From positions 12,164,001-12,228,000 of the forward strand of contig CM040087.1 in assembly GCA_022496805.1 (NCBI GenBank): DNA of 64,000 nucleotides, in the 5' to 3' direction. The stretch is from Pohlia nutans. Taxonomy: Eukaryota; Streptophyta; Bryopsida; Bryales; Mniaceae. Both the position numbers and the translations under genes were made by a program. Below, in pieces: positions 23,088 to 34,002 of this stretch; position 1 is the stretch's first letter; the number at the start of each line of letters is the position of its first letter. The notes beneath the pieces are model-generated. The model made no database searches, was not told the DNA's origin, and was given only the letters and a program-made list of their open reading frames with translations.

Positions 23088-24121
23088 AGCATGAAAAACA
23101 TCTTGACAGTGTTACTCATTGTTACTTATATCTTGATACTAGAATTCGAAATTATGTATATGTGCAAGGTGTGCATATATATACACATATATATAAAAAT
23201 ATCGGGTGCCTGTGGTTGTGCGTTCAATGACTTCACGACGTTGAGATTTGTGTTTCTGGTGAGGGGGCCAGGGATAATGCCAGAGGCTGGTCATGAGCGA
23301 GAGGAACAAGTTATTAACAGTAAGCACAGGCCTTTGAAGCTGAAGCCTCATTCTGAAGTGAGGCTCTCTGTTGAGGGATGGCAGCGAGTGTGAACTTGCT
23401 GTTTGGAACAAGAGCCTTCTCATCAAGTGGGGTACTAAAGCAGTTCGCTGTGGAGCTGGAGTTTGTGGCCAGCAAAACGTTGAGCATGATCTCAGAGACA
23501 CATACACATATGTATGCATGCAGTCATGCAATGCACACAAACGTAGTAGTTGTAGTTATTTTGGAAGCTGGAGTGGTGTCCTTGGGAGGGCGGTGGCGCA
23601 CATGTCTTAGCTCTGTACACTTGCTGAAGCAAGAGGTTTGCTAGCTAGGGTGGGATTGGTGATCGATCGGGTGGTGTGAAATGTCCGTAGGTGGTGATCT
23701 GCAGCAGTGAGAGCAATTATGCCAATCGTAGTTTATGTACATTAGGGAGCGTGAGCACCCAGTTTCAAGTTTCACTTCACCTCATTTTCTCATCAGTCAA
23801 CTGTTGGGCTTCAACTGTTTGTCTTGCTGTTTACAATCTGCTTGGCTGGAGTTGATATTGTTGCAGTTTACTTTGCTTCTTCATCAATTCATTTTGGTCC
23901 TGGATGTTTCTTGTATGTCCTTTTCCTGTGGTTAGTATAGTCTACCCTCCACAATCAGACACTCTGTAATATGATGATATTATTGTTTCAAGCAATGCAC
24001 ATGTGACAAGTCATTTCTTTGACTAATCCATGCCTGCCACCTTGTAATATGATGATATTATTGTTTCAAGCAATGCACATGTGACAAGTCATTTCTTTGA
24101 CTAATCCATGCCTGCCACCTT
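23088..24121 (+). other. PP1 3' UTR / downstream flank with 79-bp duplication
   Basis: No second gene is supported. Two near-identical 79-bp units, 23964-24042 and 24043-24121, start TGTAATATGATGATATTATT and end GCCTGCCACCT. The transcript may end before them. Short frames around 23.1-23.6 kb overlap on both strands and show no domain. Confidence 0.5.
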
Positions 24122-24369
24122 GAAACTAGGGCTTCTCGAACATATTATACTAAAGAGGGACAATTGTACCTATTGTTCCCACTCTTTGGGACAAATGTAC
24201 ACTTGGTACAATTGAGTTAACCAAGAACAAGCAGCTCACCGTGTTGAAGTCAATGTGGACTTTGCCACCCAATGTTATCAATTTCTTACAATGTTTATTC
24301 ATGATTAGTCCTTCCCAAACCTATGGAGTGGAATTCGTGACCTCCCCAATGTTAGTTCCACTGGCAACT

Positions 24370-24717
24370 TGCAATCCCATCTTCTCCATCGACTGCGCAC
24401 ACTTCACAACTACCATAAACATTTGTCTTAGGAAGGTTGGATGGGGCCAGTTGGTTGTTACAACATTCGTGCATATGATAATTCACTAGCAATACCAAGT
24501 CACATATATGATAATACTGCTCAAACAGATCCAACGGGAATCGAACGCAGACTTCATAATCGTAAAGCATAGTCTTTCACAAAAAACCCGCTTTGGGTTA
24601 AAAAGAGAGAGAAAACAACAATGGGAAAACCCGCGAGATCCACATGTTAAAGAAGGGCACAAGGCCTAAGAAGCAAGGTCTAAGAAGCCAAGCCAAAGAG
24701 GCCCAACAAAATCAAAA

Positions 24718-24750
<33 letters not shown>

Positions 24751-25125
24751 GGGGGAAACCCAAAAAGGTCAAAAGGCCCACATGCCTGAAGGCCTAAGAG
24801 CCTTAAAAGCCCGAAGGCCAAAGAGGCCCAAAGGCTATGTAGGCCCAAAGGCATAGTTCTTCACCAACCGACCCCATAACTCATGATTTGGCAATCTTAC
24901 ACCACATCAAACCTCAATTTATACCCAACTACCAGTCTATGGTTACTTTATTGGCTATTGGTCAGTTACTTTATTGGCTATTGGTCAATAAAGTGTCTAT
25001 TCCTGACATGGGAGAGTAGTATTGTTCCAATGGCCCTTTGTCCAGTGGACACTGAGTCATTGTCATCACAAACAAATATTTTCAGTACGCTAGCCTTGAA
25101 AGAGGTCCGGAGTTTCTATCTATCT
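24370..25125 (-). repeat. tRNA-like repeat family, copy interrupted by a poly-G insertion
   Basis: Shares with 14240-14685 and 39950-40690 the ACTAGCAATACCAAG block, the minus-strand B box (GATTCCCGTTGG region), CACCAACCGACC, GGGAGAGTAGTATTGTTCC and the GGAGTTTCTATCTATCT tail. Interrupted at 24581-24850. A 25-bp direct repeat (TTACTTTATTGGCTATTGGT, twice) lies near 24950-24990. Confidence 0.6.
24581..24850. mobile_element. Purine-rich insertion with a G31-type homopolymer
   Basis: A 270-bp segment flanked by imperfect 14-bp direct repeats (GCATAGTCTTTCAC at 24567-24580 and GCATAGTTCTTCAC at 24851-24864) that look like a target duplication. It is absent from the other copies of the host repeat. 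It contains a G run of about 31 (24718-24748) between AAGGCC/AAGAAGC-rich arms. The glycine-rich frames across it are low-complexity artefacts. Confidence 0.55.
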
Positions 25126-25129
25126 GCTT

Positions 25130-25194
25130 CCATTTTAATTATATTTTCCTTGAATTGGTCATTTTAAAACCACAAAGCCTTAGTCCTTTATGGG
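25130..25194. repeat. Right-end fragment of a family C TTAA-MITE
   Basis: TTGAATTGGTCATTTTAAAA, CTTAGTCCTTTATGGG then TTAA at 25195-25198. Only the last about 65 bp of the family is present. Confidence 0.6.
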
Positions 25195-26199
25195 TTAAGA
25201 CAAAGAGCACGGCAATCCGCTGGATATCGTTGTGCTATGAAAATTCAATGCCTGGACACCCGGCTGGACAGGGAAGAGAGGATTTAAAAGCGAGATTGTT
25301 GTGTTGGGTGTTGTGTTGTACAGTCCTGACCGAAGAGGAAACTGAATGAAAGAATATTGAAAGCTCTGTGTATTAGCGTGAGTGATGACACATGCTGCTT
25401 TCAGTGAACTCATTGAAAAGTTTATCAGATTGAATGTGAAGAATGACAATGCAATGTTATTACTTTCGTTCTTCACATGCCATCTCACAACTTTCAACAA
25501 GTTCAGTGAAGGCAACCCTCGTTGTGACTCAACGGGTTGACACTTACATTCAACAGCTTGGAGGAATTAGTAACCATTCAACAGATAAACATAGTCTCTC
25601 AGAATGAAACTGCTGTAAGGGCACAAACTGGGAATTGGGATACCTATGCAAAAAGAAAAGAACACGGGGTGTCAAAGTGCGAATTTATGAGGCAAGACTA
25701 TCCTACATGGTTCCTACAAAACAGGCTTACGATTGCAAGGCCACTAGTAGGAAATGTGTCGTTTTTCACTTACTATAAATGGAAAAGAAATGAAACCGCG
25801 CCAAGCACATGGGTTGTGTTAGTGTTGATGACCAATTTTGGTCACAAGAAAACAAAGATATAAGTATAATATTTAACCATTATTCATTGTTCCCACAAAG
25901 TGGGAAATGAAAAACGACAAGTCTGCTACTAGTGGGCTCTCATCAAAATAGTCGCCTTCCTCTTGCAAATTGAAATCACAAGCATTTGCCATCACCCTTC
26001 AAGGAGACAGAGGTCACATCAATGCTCTGAAAGCTGTTGGATGTGGCTAAGCTTGGAAGTGGGGTTGCAGGTGTGTATATAGAACCAATAGGAAGATTGA
26101 TCGCGTTGATTGTTCATAGGTTGGTTTGCAAGGTGAGGAATTGCCATGCATGAGAACTGTATATCAACTTTTCAATTTAAAAACATGAAGTTTGTTTAA

Positions 26200-26429
26200 C
26201 CCCTAAAGGACCAAGAAGCTCAAATTGGGCTTCATATATATTTTTTAACAGTTTTGAGTAGGTTTTATTTGGACTTCCTCTTATTTCAATTCTTTCGATT
26301 TTGACCAACGCATGCAATGATATTCACTTGTTTGGTGATATAAATTTGGTCCCAATAGAGTTCTACTTTTGGCAATATGATCAATTGAGATTGTCATTTT
26401 AAAATTGTGAATGTTTGGTTCTTTGGGGG
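26200..26429. mobile_element. TTAA-MITE, family C
   Basis: 230 bp, ends CCCCTAAAGGACCAAG and TTGGTTCTTTGGGGG; TTAA at 26196-26199, and TTAT on the right (one base decayed). Interior matches 6667-6900 and 59999-60213. Confidence 0.8.
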
Positions 26430-26583
26430 TTATTGTAAGATGGGGCTCTATGAGAATTGTTGGTGCTCTAGACATCATTTTTTTATAGCATGTCACAAGA
26501 TGTTTTAGAATGCTATGAGTACTAACTTTGGGCAATAAGTTAGTTCTCAATTCCTTGTGGCTCTCTGAAGTTGAGTAAATGTA

Positions 26584-28218
26584 CAATAAGGTCCAAGGCA
26601 GAATGGCGATTTTGGTTTCCCTGTGGAAAAGAATTCAAGTCTGCCCACTTTTAAAGCCTCTAGAGAGATCAAAAATTGGTACTTTACCTTGAAAGTTATA
26701 CCATGAACCTGAAATCAAGTTGTTAGTATGCCTACCAAATTTCAAAGCCAAATAATTCACCAAAAAAAAGTTATTCAAAATCTACCAATATAGGTAGCTG
26801 TGGAAAAAGTTTCACTCCTACCAACTTCGACAGCCTCCCAAGAATTGAAAAAACATTCTTTGGTTTGATTTTTTTGGGTAGAAACCAATTTGTATTAGTA
26901 ATATATGGTAAAAATCTCGAGTCTAAAAGATTAGTAAGAAAAAAGATATTCCCAATCTACCAACATGTGTTATTTTGCGGTATGCTTGTGGAAATCATTT
27001 TCACTACAACCATCTTTGACACCCTCCCAATGGCTAAAAAATGGCCCATTTGCCATGAAATTCTTCTCACAAGATAAGCTACATGTTAATGACAAGTGTG
27101 CCAAAATTCAAGTTCAAAAAGCTTACGCAAAAAAATAACTCACAATCTACTAACGTGTATGTCCTCCACTTGCCTTTATCACTGCTTGTAACCTAGTAGG
27201 CATGGAATGACATAGCAAAAGGAGCTTTTGACCACTAATTATCTTCCACTCTCTTTCAATAACTGCTCTTAATTCACTTTTATTTTTAGGGCATATTGAA
27301 CCATGTTGAACTGCATCTTTCAAAATCTTCCAAAGATTCTCAATTGGCTTGAGATCAGGAGATTTTGCGGGCCAATTAAGCTTCTCTAAACGATATGCTT
27401 GCCTCCATTCTTCACATAGTTTGCTTCTATGGACATATGCACCATCTTCCATGAGTAATCCTATAGTACTTTTTCCATAAAATGAAGCAACTCCCCATTG
27501 TAAACCACTTCAACAAAATCCTTTCCAGAGCACTGATCTTTAGGCATAAATTGCTTTTCACAATTACACATGTCGGTATATTGTGAGTTATTTTTTTTGC
27601 ATAAGCTTTTTGAACTTGAATTTTGGCACACTTGTCATTAACATGTAGCTTATCTTGTGAGAAGAATTTCATGGCAAATGGGCCATTTTTTAGCCATTGG
27701 GAGGGTGTCAAAGTTGGTTGTAGTGAAAATGATTTCCACAAGCATACCACAAAATAACACATGTTGGTAGATTGGGAATATCTTTTTTCTTACTAATCTT
27801 TTAGACTCAAGATTTTTACCATATATTACTAACACATGTTGGTAGATTGGAAATATCTTTTTTCTTACTAATCTTTTAGACTCGAGATTTTTACCATATA
27901 TTACTAACACAAATTGGTTTCTACCCAAAAAAATCAAACCAAGGAATTTTTTTTCAATTCTTGGGAGGCTGTCGAAGTTGGTAGGAGTGAAACTTTTTCC
28001 ACAGCTACCTATATTGGTAGATTTTGAATAACTTTTTTTTGGTGAATTATTTGGCTTTGAAATTTGGTAGGCATACTAACAACTTGATTTCAAGTCCATG
28101 GTATAACTTTCAAGGTAAAGTACCAATTTTTGATCTCTCTAGAGGCTTTAAAAGTGGGCAGACTTGAATGTTTTTCCACAGGGAAACCAAAAACGCCATT
28201 TTGCTTTCGACTCTACTG
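26584..28218 (-). mobile_element. Tc1-like (DD34E) element with very long inverted repeats
   Basis: The element starts CAATAAGGTCCAAGGC and ends as the reverse of CAGTAGAGTCGAAAGC, flanked by TA (26582-26583 and 28219-28220). The inverted arms are about 578 bp (26584-27161) and 649 bp (about 27570-28218). The right arm is longer because of an 80-bp tandem duplication starting ACACATGTTGGTAGATTGG. Only about 400 bp of unique sequence remains between the arms, so most of the transposase gene is gone. Confidence 0.85.
27150..27560 (-). pseudogene. Tc1-like transposase remnant (C-terminal part)
   Basis: The minus-strand frame at 27150-27452 gives about 100 residues: MEDGAYVHRSK holds the second catalytic Asp and SPDLKPIENLWK the catalytic Glu, with 34 residues between them (DD34E, typical of Tc1). 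SMPTRLQAVIKASGG matches the usual Tc1 end. Just upstream, another frame reads KDFVEVVYNGELLHFME, also typical of the family, so a frameshift lies near 27455-27480. The DNA-binding domain and first catalytic Asp are missing. Confidence 0.8.
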
Positions 28219-28604
28219 TACAATAGTTGAAGAGTCACAAAATCAACAACTTTTTTATAATTAAAATGATTTAAAATAATAACATATTCATATAATTTTG
28301 AATAATATGAATTTAGTGTGATAGAATCCTCTTCAAAATGGGAAAAAGATTTACAAAATATGTTTATTTATCAAAATAAACTTTGTAGTTGAAAGCCACG
28401 AGGAAGCTTATATCTTATTTATTTTCTTAAGGCATTTTTGAAGGTCCACTTTTTAACTTAAAAAGTTAGTGTTTGCAGTGAAACATACTTATATTCTATA
28501 AATTATATATTATTTTAAGAAAATAGTTTTGAAATTTTATACCTTAAAATATTTATACACTTGTGAATGAATGAAAAAAAAAATTGTACACTTGACTCAT
28601 ATTT

Positions 28605-29172
28605 AACTTTTAAAGGTACATTGGAGATAGTAGATACGTTGACATATATATATATATATATGACAATTGTTGTAAGTAGAAAGTTCCAAATTGAGACCCG
28701 GTAGCTCATTAAACCCATGTCAACATGAATTTTAACTTCACTTTTGATCTTAAATCAAAATGAGGTGTAAAACCAAGCCAAATACAATGGAATATTCGTG
28801 TTCAATGTCACTCGGAAAGGGCTCTCTAGACCTTTAAGGAATCTTTGAACCATGCCAAATACAATGGAATGTTGTTGTATAATATTGGTTGGAACGGGCT
28901 TTCTGGACCAGTATTATACAACAATATTAACCCGAGTATTAACCCTTAAAGGTCCAAAGAGCCCTTTACGACCAATATTATACAACAATATTCTATTGTA
29001 TTTGGTATAGTTCCACACGTACTATAGGTTTAAGATCAAAATTGAAGTTAAAATTTATGTTGACATGATTTTAATAACTTATTGGGGTCTCAATTTGGAC
29101 CTTTCTATTTACAACAAATGTCAAATATACTCCAACGTACCTACTATCTCCATCAGCCCTATAAATTTTAAG
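28605..29172. repeat. Inverted pair of family D repeats
   Basis: Two family D copies face each other, about 28605-28830 and 28960-29172. Both carry a GATACGTTG/CAACGTAC end, the AAATGTCAAATATAC or (TA)n block, a GAGACC block, ATGTTGACATGA, CAAATACAATGGAAT and GGGCTCTCTAGACCTTT or its reverse. The middle contains AACCCTTAAAGGTCC, the family end. The arms could form a large hairpin. Confidence 0.6.
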
Positions 29173-29842
29173 AGTTAAATTCATTCATTATCCATAATTC
29201 AAATTCTCAATCTTTAAAGGACTGGTTATCCCCTAAATGTCTAGAGCCCTCACCAAATTTGGCAAATTTGCAAAGATGCATTATAAATGCAAGTAAAAGG
29301 GATGTTTTGAACTTGATGCATGAATACAAGTTGTAGATAATGGATTTTAGATTCTATCCGTATTGTTAAATCTATGATTGCTATCACCAATCTTTTGTAT
29401 AAAATTTGAAACTCAAAATTTAAATTCTTTTGTAATTTGATGAAGAATAAGATATTGACAATTTATGAATGAAATTTGTCGTGATGGGTTGAAATGTAAT
29501 ACTCTAACTAGGTGTAGTGATATTTGGAGACTTTTAGTCTTTTAATTTTATGAGTTGATTTTTTAAAGAGCAATTTTGATACATTTTGTACTAAGATCTT
29601 CAAAAGAATTAATGGGTCCCTTCAACATGAAATGAGGCATAAAAATTTCACAAATCATCTTCTTTCTAATCAATTCACACATGCATGAAGCTAACTTCTC
29701 ATAAAATCTACATTAAAAATTCCACACTAGAAAAAGTGCATGGAGGATGAGAAAACATGAATGAAATCTTTACGCTGTCCAAGAAATGGACGCTCAGGCA
29801 AATGAGATGAATCTCATTGTTCTCATAATCTCGTCACTATTA

Positions 29843-30152
29843 GAGTTAACCGAAAAGTCAGCCCAAAGAGGAAAGATTAGGCAAACTCATGTTGAATTCC
29901 TCTTGAACTTGTATTGAAATAAAAATAGATAAAAAACTAATCTATGACAAGTTGGGAGACAATCTAAATCAAGGCTTTGTCAATATTCTCCACACCTAGC
30001 TATGGCTCCCACACCTTTCACCAAAGCTCCAAGCTCGTGGTTCACAAGGGGACAATCTATGACAAGACACTATTTCTCCCAAGTATAGCTCAAAAGAGAG
30101 GTTAGAAGTAGAGCAAAAAGGGAGGTTAGATGGACTTCTTTTCGGTTAACTC
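29843..30152. mobile_element. MITE with GAGTTAACCGAAAAG ends
   Basis: 310 bp with inverted GAGTTAACCGAAAAG ends and TA at 29841-29842 and 30153-30154. A partial copy (GAGTTAACCGAAAAGGACAA) lies at about 59195 in the GT29 gene. The ends resemble those of 32553-32935 (GAGTTATCCGTAAAG). Confidence 0.75.
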
Positions 30153-30500
30153 TATTATATTAGGTGCATTTATCCTCTCTTTTGGGTTTAGAGCAAAATA
30201 CCGTAGCCACTACCAGATTTCGGCATTAAATAATTAATTATTTTTAAAAACGAAAACATTGAAATTTTCAGAGGATATGTGTTGAAATTTCATAAAATTG
30301 AATATAAGAAAGAACGAAAAGACAAATAATTGCAAGTTTGAAGAGTCCCTCAAACTGTGAAGTCACATGGTCACAGTCTAATCTTGGAGTCTACCGGTAA
30401 TCAAAGCAAGTTAATGAGCATACAGTGAAGCACTTTACAACCGGCTTCTATCTCTAGTACATACAACAGACTATTCTAACAAAAGGGCTTGGAGATGCTG

Positions 30501-32339
30501 TCAACTTGGTGGCGGGCGGGCTTGCTGATGCTGTCTTGCTAATCTTCGAAGCTTTCCTCCAGTATTCCCAATCTGAGATCTGATCGTTGGAGTCAAACAC
30601 TCTTGTAGTATCGATTCAATATTGTCTTCAGGATCAACTTCGACCTCATCTTCCCCTTGATCGATTTCTACATTTTGAGTTTCAGAGTTTTGAAAAGAGA
30701 ACAGTGAAGTCACAGCATTGACTTCTAGAGCAGAAATCTGGAAGGAGTGATCCCATGCTTGTAGTAAGCCACATTTCTCCCAACCCTTCTTGATCATTGT
30801 TGTTTTAGAACCTAGGGCTTCCCAAGCTGCATAGAGCCAACTGCAGAGGTGTGGCTTCAACGTAGTCATTCGAAAGTCAATTGTAGGCTTTTCTCCACTT
30901 AGAATCTGCTCCTTGATTACAGATGATGTCCACAGATTGAATTGCTTTGCAAAAGCATGCTTGAAAGGTCTTTGTAGAATAACATCTGCAGGTTGTAGCT
31001 TACTTGTACAATTTGCAGGGACAAAAATCAAGCAGATGCAAGGATGGTTTGTTTTCATCCACGTCAAGAATGAGCTACTCTTGTGCACACTCCATGAATC
31101 AATTAGCCACACCATTTTTTGAGAACTTGGCAATGAGAGATTTGTAATCTGCATCTCACGGTAAGGTAACAGCACCTCTTGCACAAACTGTTGACATGTT
31201 TCCAAAGTAGACCAATGTGTGCTAGAGTAAGTGAGATGAAAGCTTGCAGCTAAACAATCTGACTTACCAATGCTTGGTTTTGGCAGGCAGCGTTTGGTAG
31301 TCCCTGTGAAGATAACTTGGAGAGGTAAGAGAGTACCATCTGCTGCAGATGACACTGTAGCAGTAATTTGACGTTTATCCTCAAGTCCCAAGACCTTGAT
31401 GTCCTTAGCTCCTCTCTTCTCCCATGTTCTTGATCCACCTGTAGGCACCAAATGTACACCTGTTTGATCCGTGTTGACCACTAGCTCATGTGGGATCTTA
31501 TAAATACTTGCAAGGTAAGCAACACGGTATGCCATGTTCAATCCTTCTTCCTCCCACTTCTCTGGCAGTTTTGATGCTGCGGTGGTGCTAGATCTGTATG
31601 ACCAACCCATCTCACATTTCAAAAAACGCCTTGTCCAAGGTATGCTTACTTTGAAACCTCCTTTCTTTGCACTTTCTGACAGTAGATCTGGAGCTCTAGC
31701 TTCTATCAGACCACGAATGATAGGTTGTACGATGGGTGCTGATAAGCCTTGGCCTGCCTCTCTAAGGTCTTTGAGAAGTGATATAATCTCTTGCTTGAGT
31801 TCCGGCCTTCGATCTAACGTAAGTGGACAATACGAGTGAGATGATACATTGGCCGATTCAGTCTCAATGGCATCTTTGAACCTCTCTCGAAGTATGCCTG
31901 TTGGTGTGAACCATGTGGCTAAAGAGTTCCTGCTAAGAGTCTCATATGGTCCTGTGGCTTGTCCAGGCAATCTGTAAGCTGTGCGCAAGTATCTCATGGC
32001 TTGTGTCAAGTTGCGATATCTTGTGACAACCTCCAAAATTGGAGGCCACAGATCCCTTGAAAACCAACTCATGTATGAGCCACGCTTCCTCTTCTTTGTT
32101 GATCTTGGTGATGCCTCATTGTCTGTTTCTTCCTTGATTTCTAAAAGAACCGGTTCAAGTTCTTTACGTGGCCTACCTGGTCGTCGTTTTAGCACCTTCT
32201 CTGACGCTGTACTGGTGTTGATAGATGCAGCGTACAAGTGCTCTGCAATGGCTTGCACCTCTCTTTGTTTTGAAGCTTCCATTGCTTCTACAGTACATGG
32301 CTTGAACAACTTATCCAAGGTTTGTTGCTTTCGCTCCAT
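30501..32339 (-). CDS. pogo-like transposase (DDE_1 family), 612 aa
   Basis: Cuts and pastes the surrounding element. The frame is open from the ATG at 32339 to the stop. Residues 49-59 (VLKRRPGRPRK) form an AT-hook; 83-87 (KRKRG) is a likely nuclear signal. A helix-turn-helix/CENP-B-like DNA-binding region probably occupies about 95-250. The catalytic domain has VVNTDQTG (D291), WLIDSWSVH (D414) and LQPADVILQRPFK (D452), giving 37 residues between the second and third acids. The C-terminus is acidic (559-575) and ends in a basic tail. All three acids are present, so activity is possible; no intron is needed. Confidence 0.9.
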   Translation of the reverse strand: MERKQQTLDKLFKPCTVEAMEASKQREVQAIAEHLYAASINTSTASEKVLKRRPGRPRKELEPVLLEIKEETDNEASPRSTKKRKRGSYMSWFSRDLWPPILEVVTRYRNLTQAMRYLRTAYRLPGQATGPYETLSRNSLATWFTPTGILRERFKDAIETESANVSSHSYCPLTLDRRPELKQEIISLLKDLREAGQGLSAPIVQPIIRGLIEARAPDLLSESAKKGGFKVSIPWTRRFLKCEMGWSYRSSTTAASKLPEKWEEEGLNMAYRVAYLASIYKIPHELVVNTDQTGVHLVPTGGSRTWEKRGAKDIKVLGLEDKRQITATVSSAADGTLLPLQVIFTGTTKRCLPKPSIGKSDCLAASFHLTYSSTHWSTLETCQQFVQEVLLPYREMQITNLSLPSSQKMVWLIDSWSVHKSSSFLTWMKTNHPCICLIFVPANCTSKLQPADVILQRPFKHAFAKQFNLWTSSVIKEQILSGEKPTIDFRMTTLKPHLCSWLYAAWEALGSKTTMIKKGWEKCGLLQAWDHSFQISALEVNAVTSLFSFQNSETQNVEIDQGEDEVEVDPEDNIESILQECLTPTIRSQIGNTGGKLRRLARQHQQARPPPS

Positions 32340-32552
32340 CCCTCACTCCTTAGCAACTTTAGATCACAATAAGTTTGTCTGCAAAATAACATGACATAGA
32401 ACTCAACAACTCATGCACATCCTTCATGAACATAGATCAGGTTCATAAAGTCACAACTACATTTTTATATATGAGTAGAATGAAGGTGTGTTCATGTACT
32501 CTTAAAAGCGTAAGCCCTTTACTACATTGCTGAGATTAATTGCTACACAATA

Positions 32553-32935
32553 GAGTTATCCGTAAAGTCACCTTGAATTTGAAGAATCAACAAAGAATTT
32601 CACTTTATCATACTCTTATTTGTTCACTCCAAATAGTTAAAAGGTGTGGAAGGTCTTGGTGGTTTACCGTATTATTATTAGGTGTGTAAGAGGTGTGTAA
32701 GAGCTTGGTGGTCTTCAAAAGTTTTCAAAAGTTTTTTGGCTTCACTCTTGGTGGTAAAAAACTTTTGAAAACTTTTAAAGACCACCAAGTTCTTACACAC
32801 CTCTTACACACCTAATAATAATAAACCACCAAGACCTTCCACACCTTTTAACTATTTGGACAGAACAAATAAGAGTATGATAAAGTGAAATTCTTTGTTG
32901 ATTCTTCATATCCAAGGTGACTTTACGGATAATTC
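32553..32935. mobile_element. Near-perfect hairpin MITE, 383 bp
   Basis: Arms of about 180 bp, starting GAGTTATCCGTAAAGTCACC, pair almost completely; the centre lies near 32745. TA flanks at 32551-32552 and 32936-32937. It sits between the transposase start and the PPR-like fragment of the pogo-like element. A transcript across it would fold into a long double strand. Confidence 0.88.
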
Positions 32936-33136
32936 TAATCTAACACTAATTTTTCAAAGATGCTCACATATTTATGACCTCAATTCCTACTCCATCTCAA
33001 AGTTTGATTGATCTTGTAGGAAACTTATTGAAGAGAAATAGCACATGAGGAGCGTGGAAAGACCGAAACGAATGGAAAGAATCTTCAGGGAAGCACGCTC
33101 CATACCTGCTACACCTCCGAAACGAAGCTCGGACGA

Positions 33137-33412
33137 TTGCCCTGGTATTGTATTGTCACTTCCTGCATGAATCTTTGCTGCCGGTATGCACTCTGCATGT
33201 CACATTACACCTTCTGGCGATCAGAAAACAACAACCAAGTGAACAACGAACAAGCATTGAACCACTTGACAAACGTCAGACTCACATACCGGTACCTCAC
33301 AGACCCTGCATCTGCTACCGTATTCCGATGGATACTTCAGGGAAGCATGTTCAAGTCAGACGTGGGTTGTTTCAACATGCTAATGGACGCATACGGGAAG
33401 AGCAGCAAATAG
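33137..33412 (+). pseudogene. PPR-like gene fragment inside the pogo-like element
   Basis: The frame ends VFRWILQGSMFKSDVG then CFNMLMDAYGKSSK and a stop. D-V-x-CFNMLMDAYGK resembles a P-class pentatricopeptide repeat (D-x-x-x-FN-x-LIDAYGK-x-G), and the preceding VFRW segment resembles the previous repeat. Only about 1.5 repeats are visible and no start or downstream repeats follow. Because it lies within the element's inverted repeats and opposite to the transposase, a captured host exon is likely. The assignment is tentative. Confidence 0.4.
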
Positions 33413-34002
33413 ATCAATCAGACAACTAAACACGAGCAGGTGAAGAGACTGTCATGTTCAAGCTAGATTACCATTAAATTTTTGCGAGAAGCTTACCTTC
33501 TGCTGCTGAGGAGGAACCGCATGAGGTTCAATATGAAACCCTAGTCTGCTGCTCAAGAATTGCTTGAACTGTTGTTGAATGAGAGGCTATGGGCTGCTGT
33601 TTGATGTGAAGCTTTGGGCTGTTGTTAGACGTGAAGCCTTGAGCTGCCGTTAAGATTCCAGATGTCACATTGTTATGATATGTTGCAGTTAAGTGGTAAT
33701 GATGTTGAGGTTTGGTGGTGATGATGTGGAGTTTAGTGGTGATGATATGTGGTTTAGTGGTGATGATCTGTAGTTTACTGGACTTGATTACCGGTACAAT
33801 ATTGGCAGTTACAAAAAATGACATAATTTACAATATCTGGTACCAAGAAACAAAGGAGTTAAAAAATGACGAAATTTCAACAAAAATTCGTCCTCAAATA
33901 ACGAAAAATATGAAAATCTAAAAATAGCGTGACGAAATTTGTCCATGAAAAAAATAAAATATTTCGGTTTTACATTCACGAAATCTGGTAGAGGCTACGG
34001 TA

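Larger units (their letters stand above)
30201..34000 (-). mobile_element. Complete pogo-like DNA transposon, 3.8 kb
   Basis: 22-bp terminal inverted repeats at 30201-30222 (CCGTAGCCACTACCAG...) and 33979-34000 match at 21 of 22 positions and are flanked by TA (30199-30200 and 34001-34002). The element holds the 612-codon transposase on the minus strand, a nested 383-bp hairpin MITE and a PPR-like fragment. The near-perfect ends, TA target and open transposase suggest a fairly recent insertion. Confidence 0.92.

Noticed and set aside
24644..24856. Glycine-rich / proline-rich frames on both strands
   Set aside because: They are created by the G run of about 31 and AAGGCC-type simple sequence; no start context, domain or splice support.
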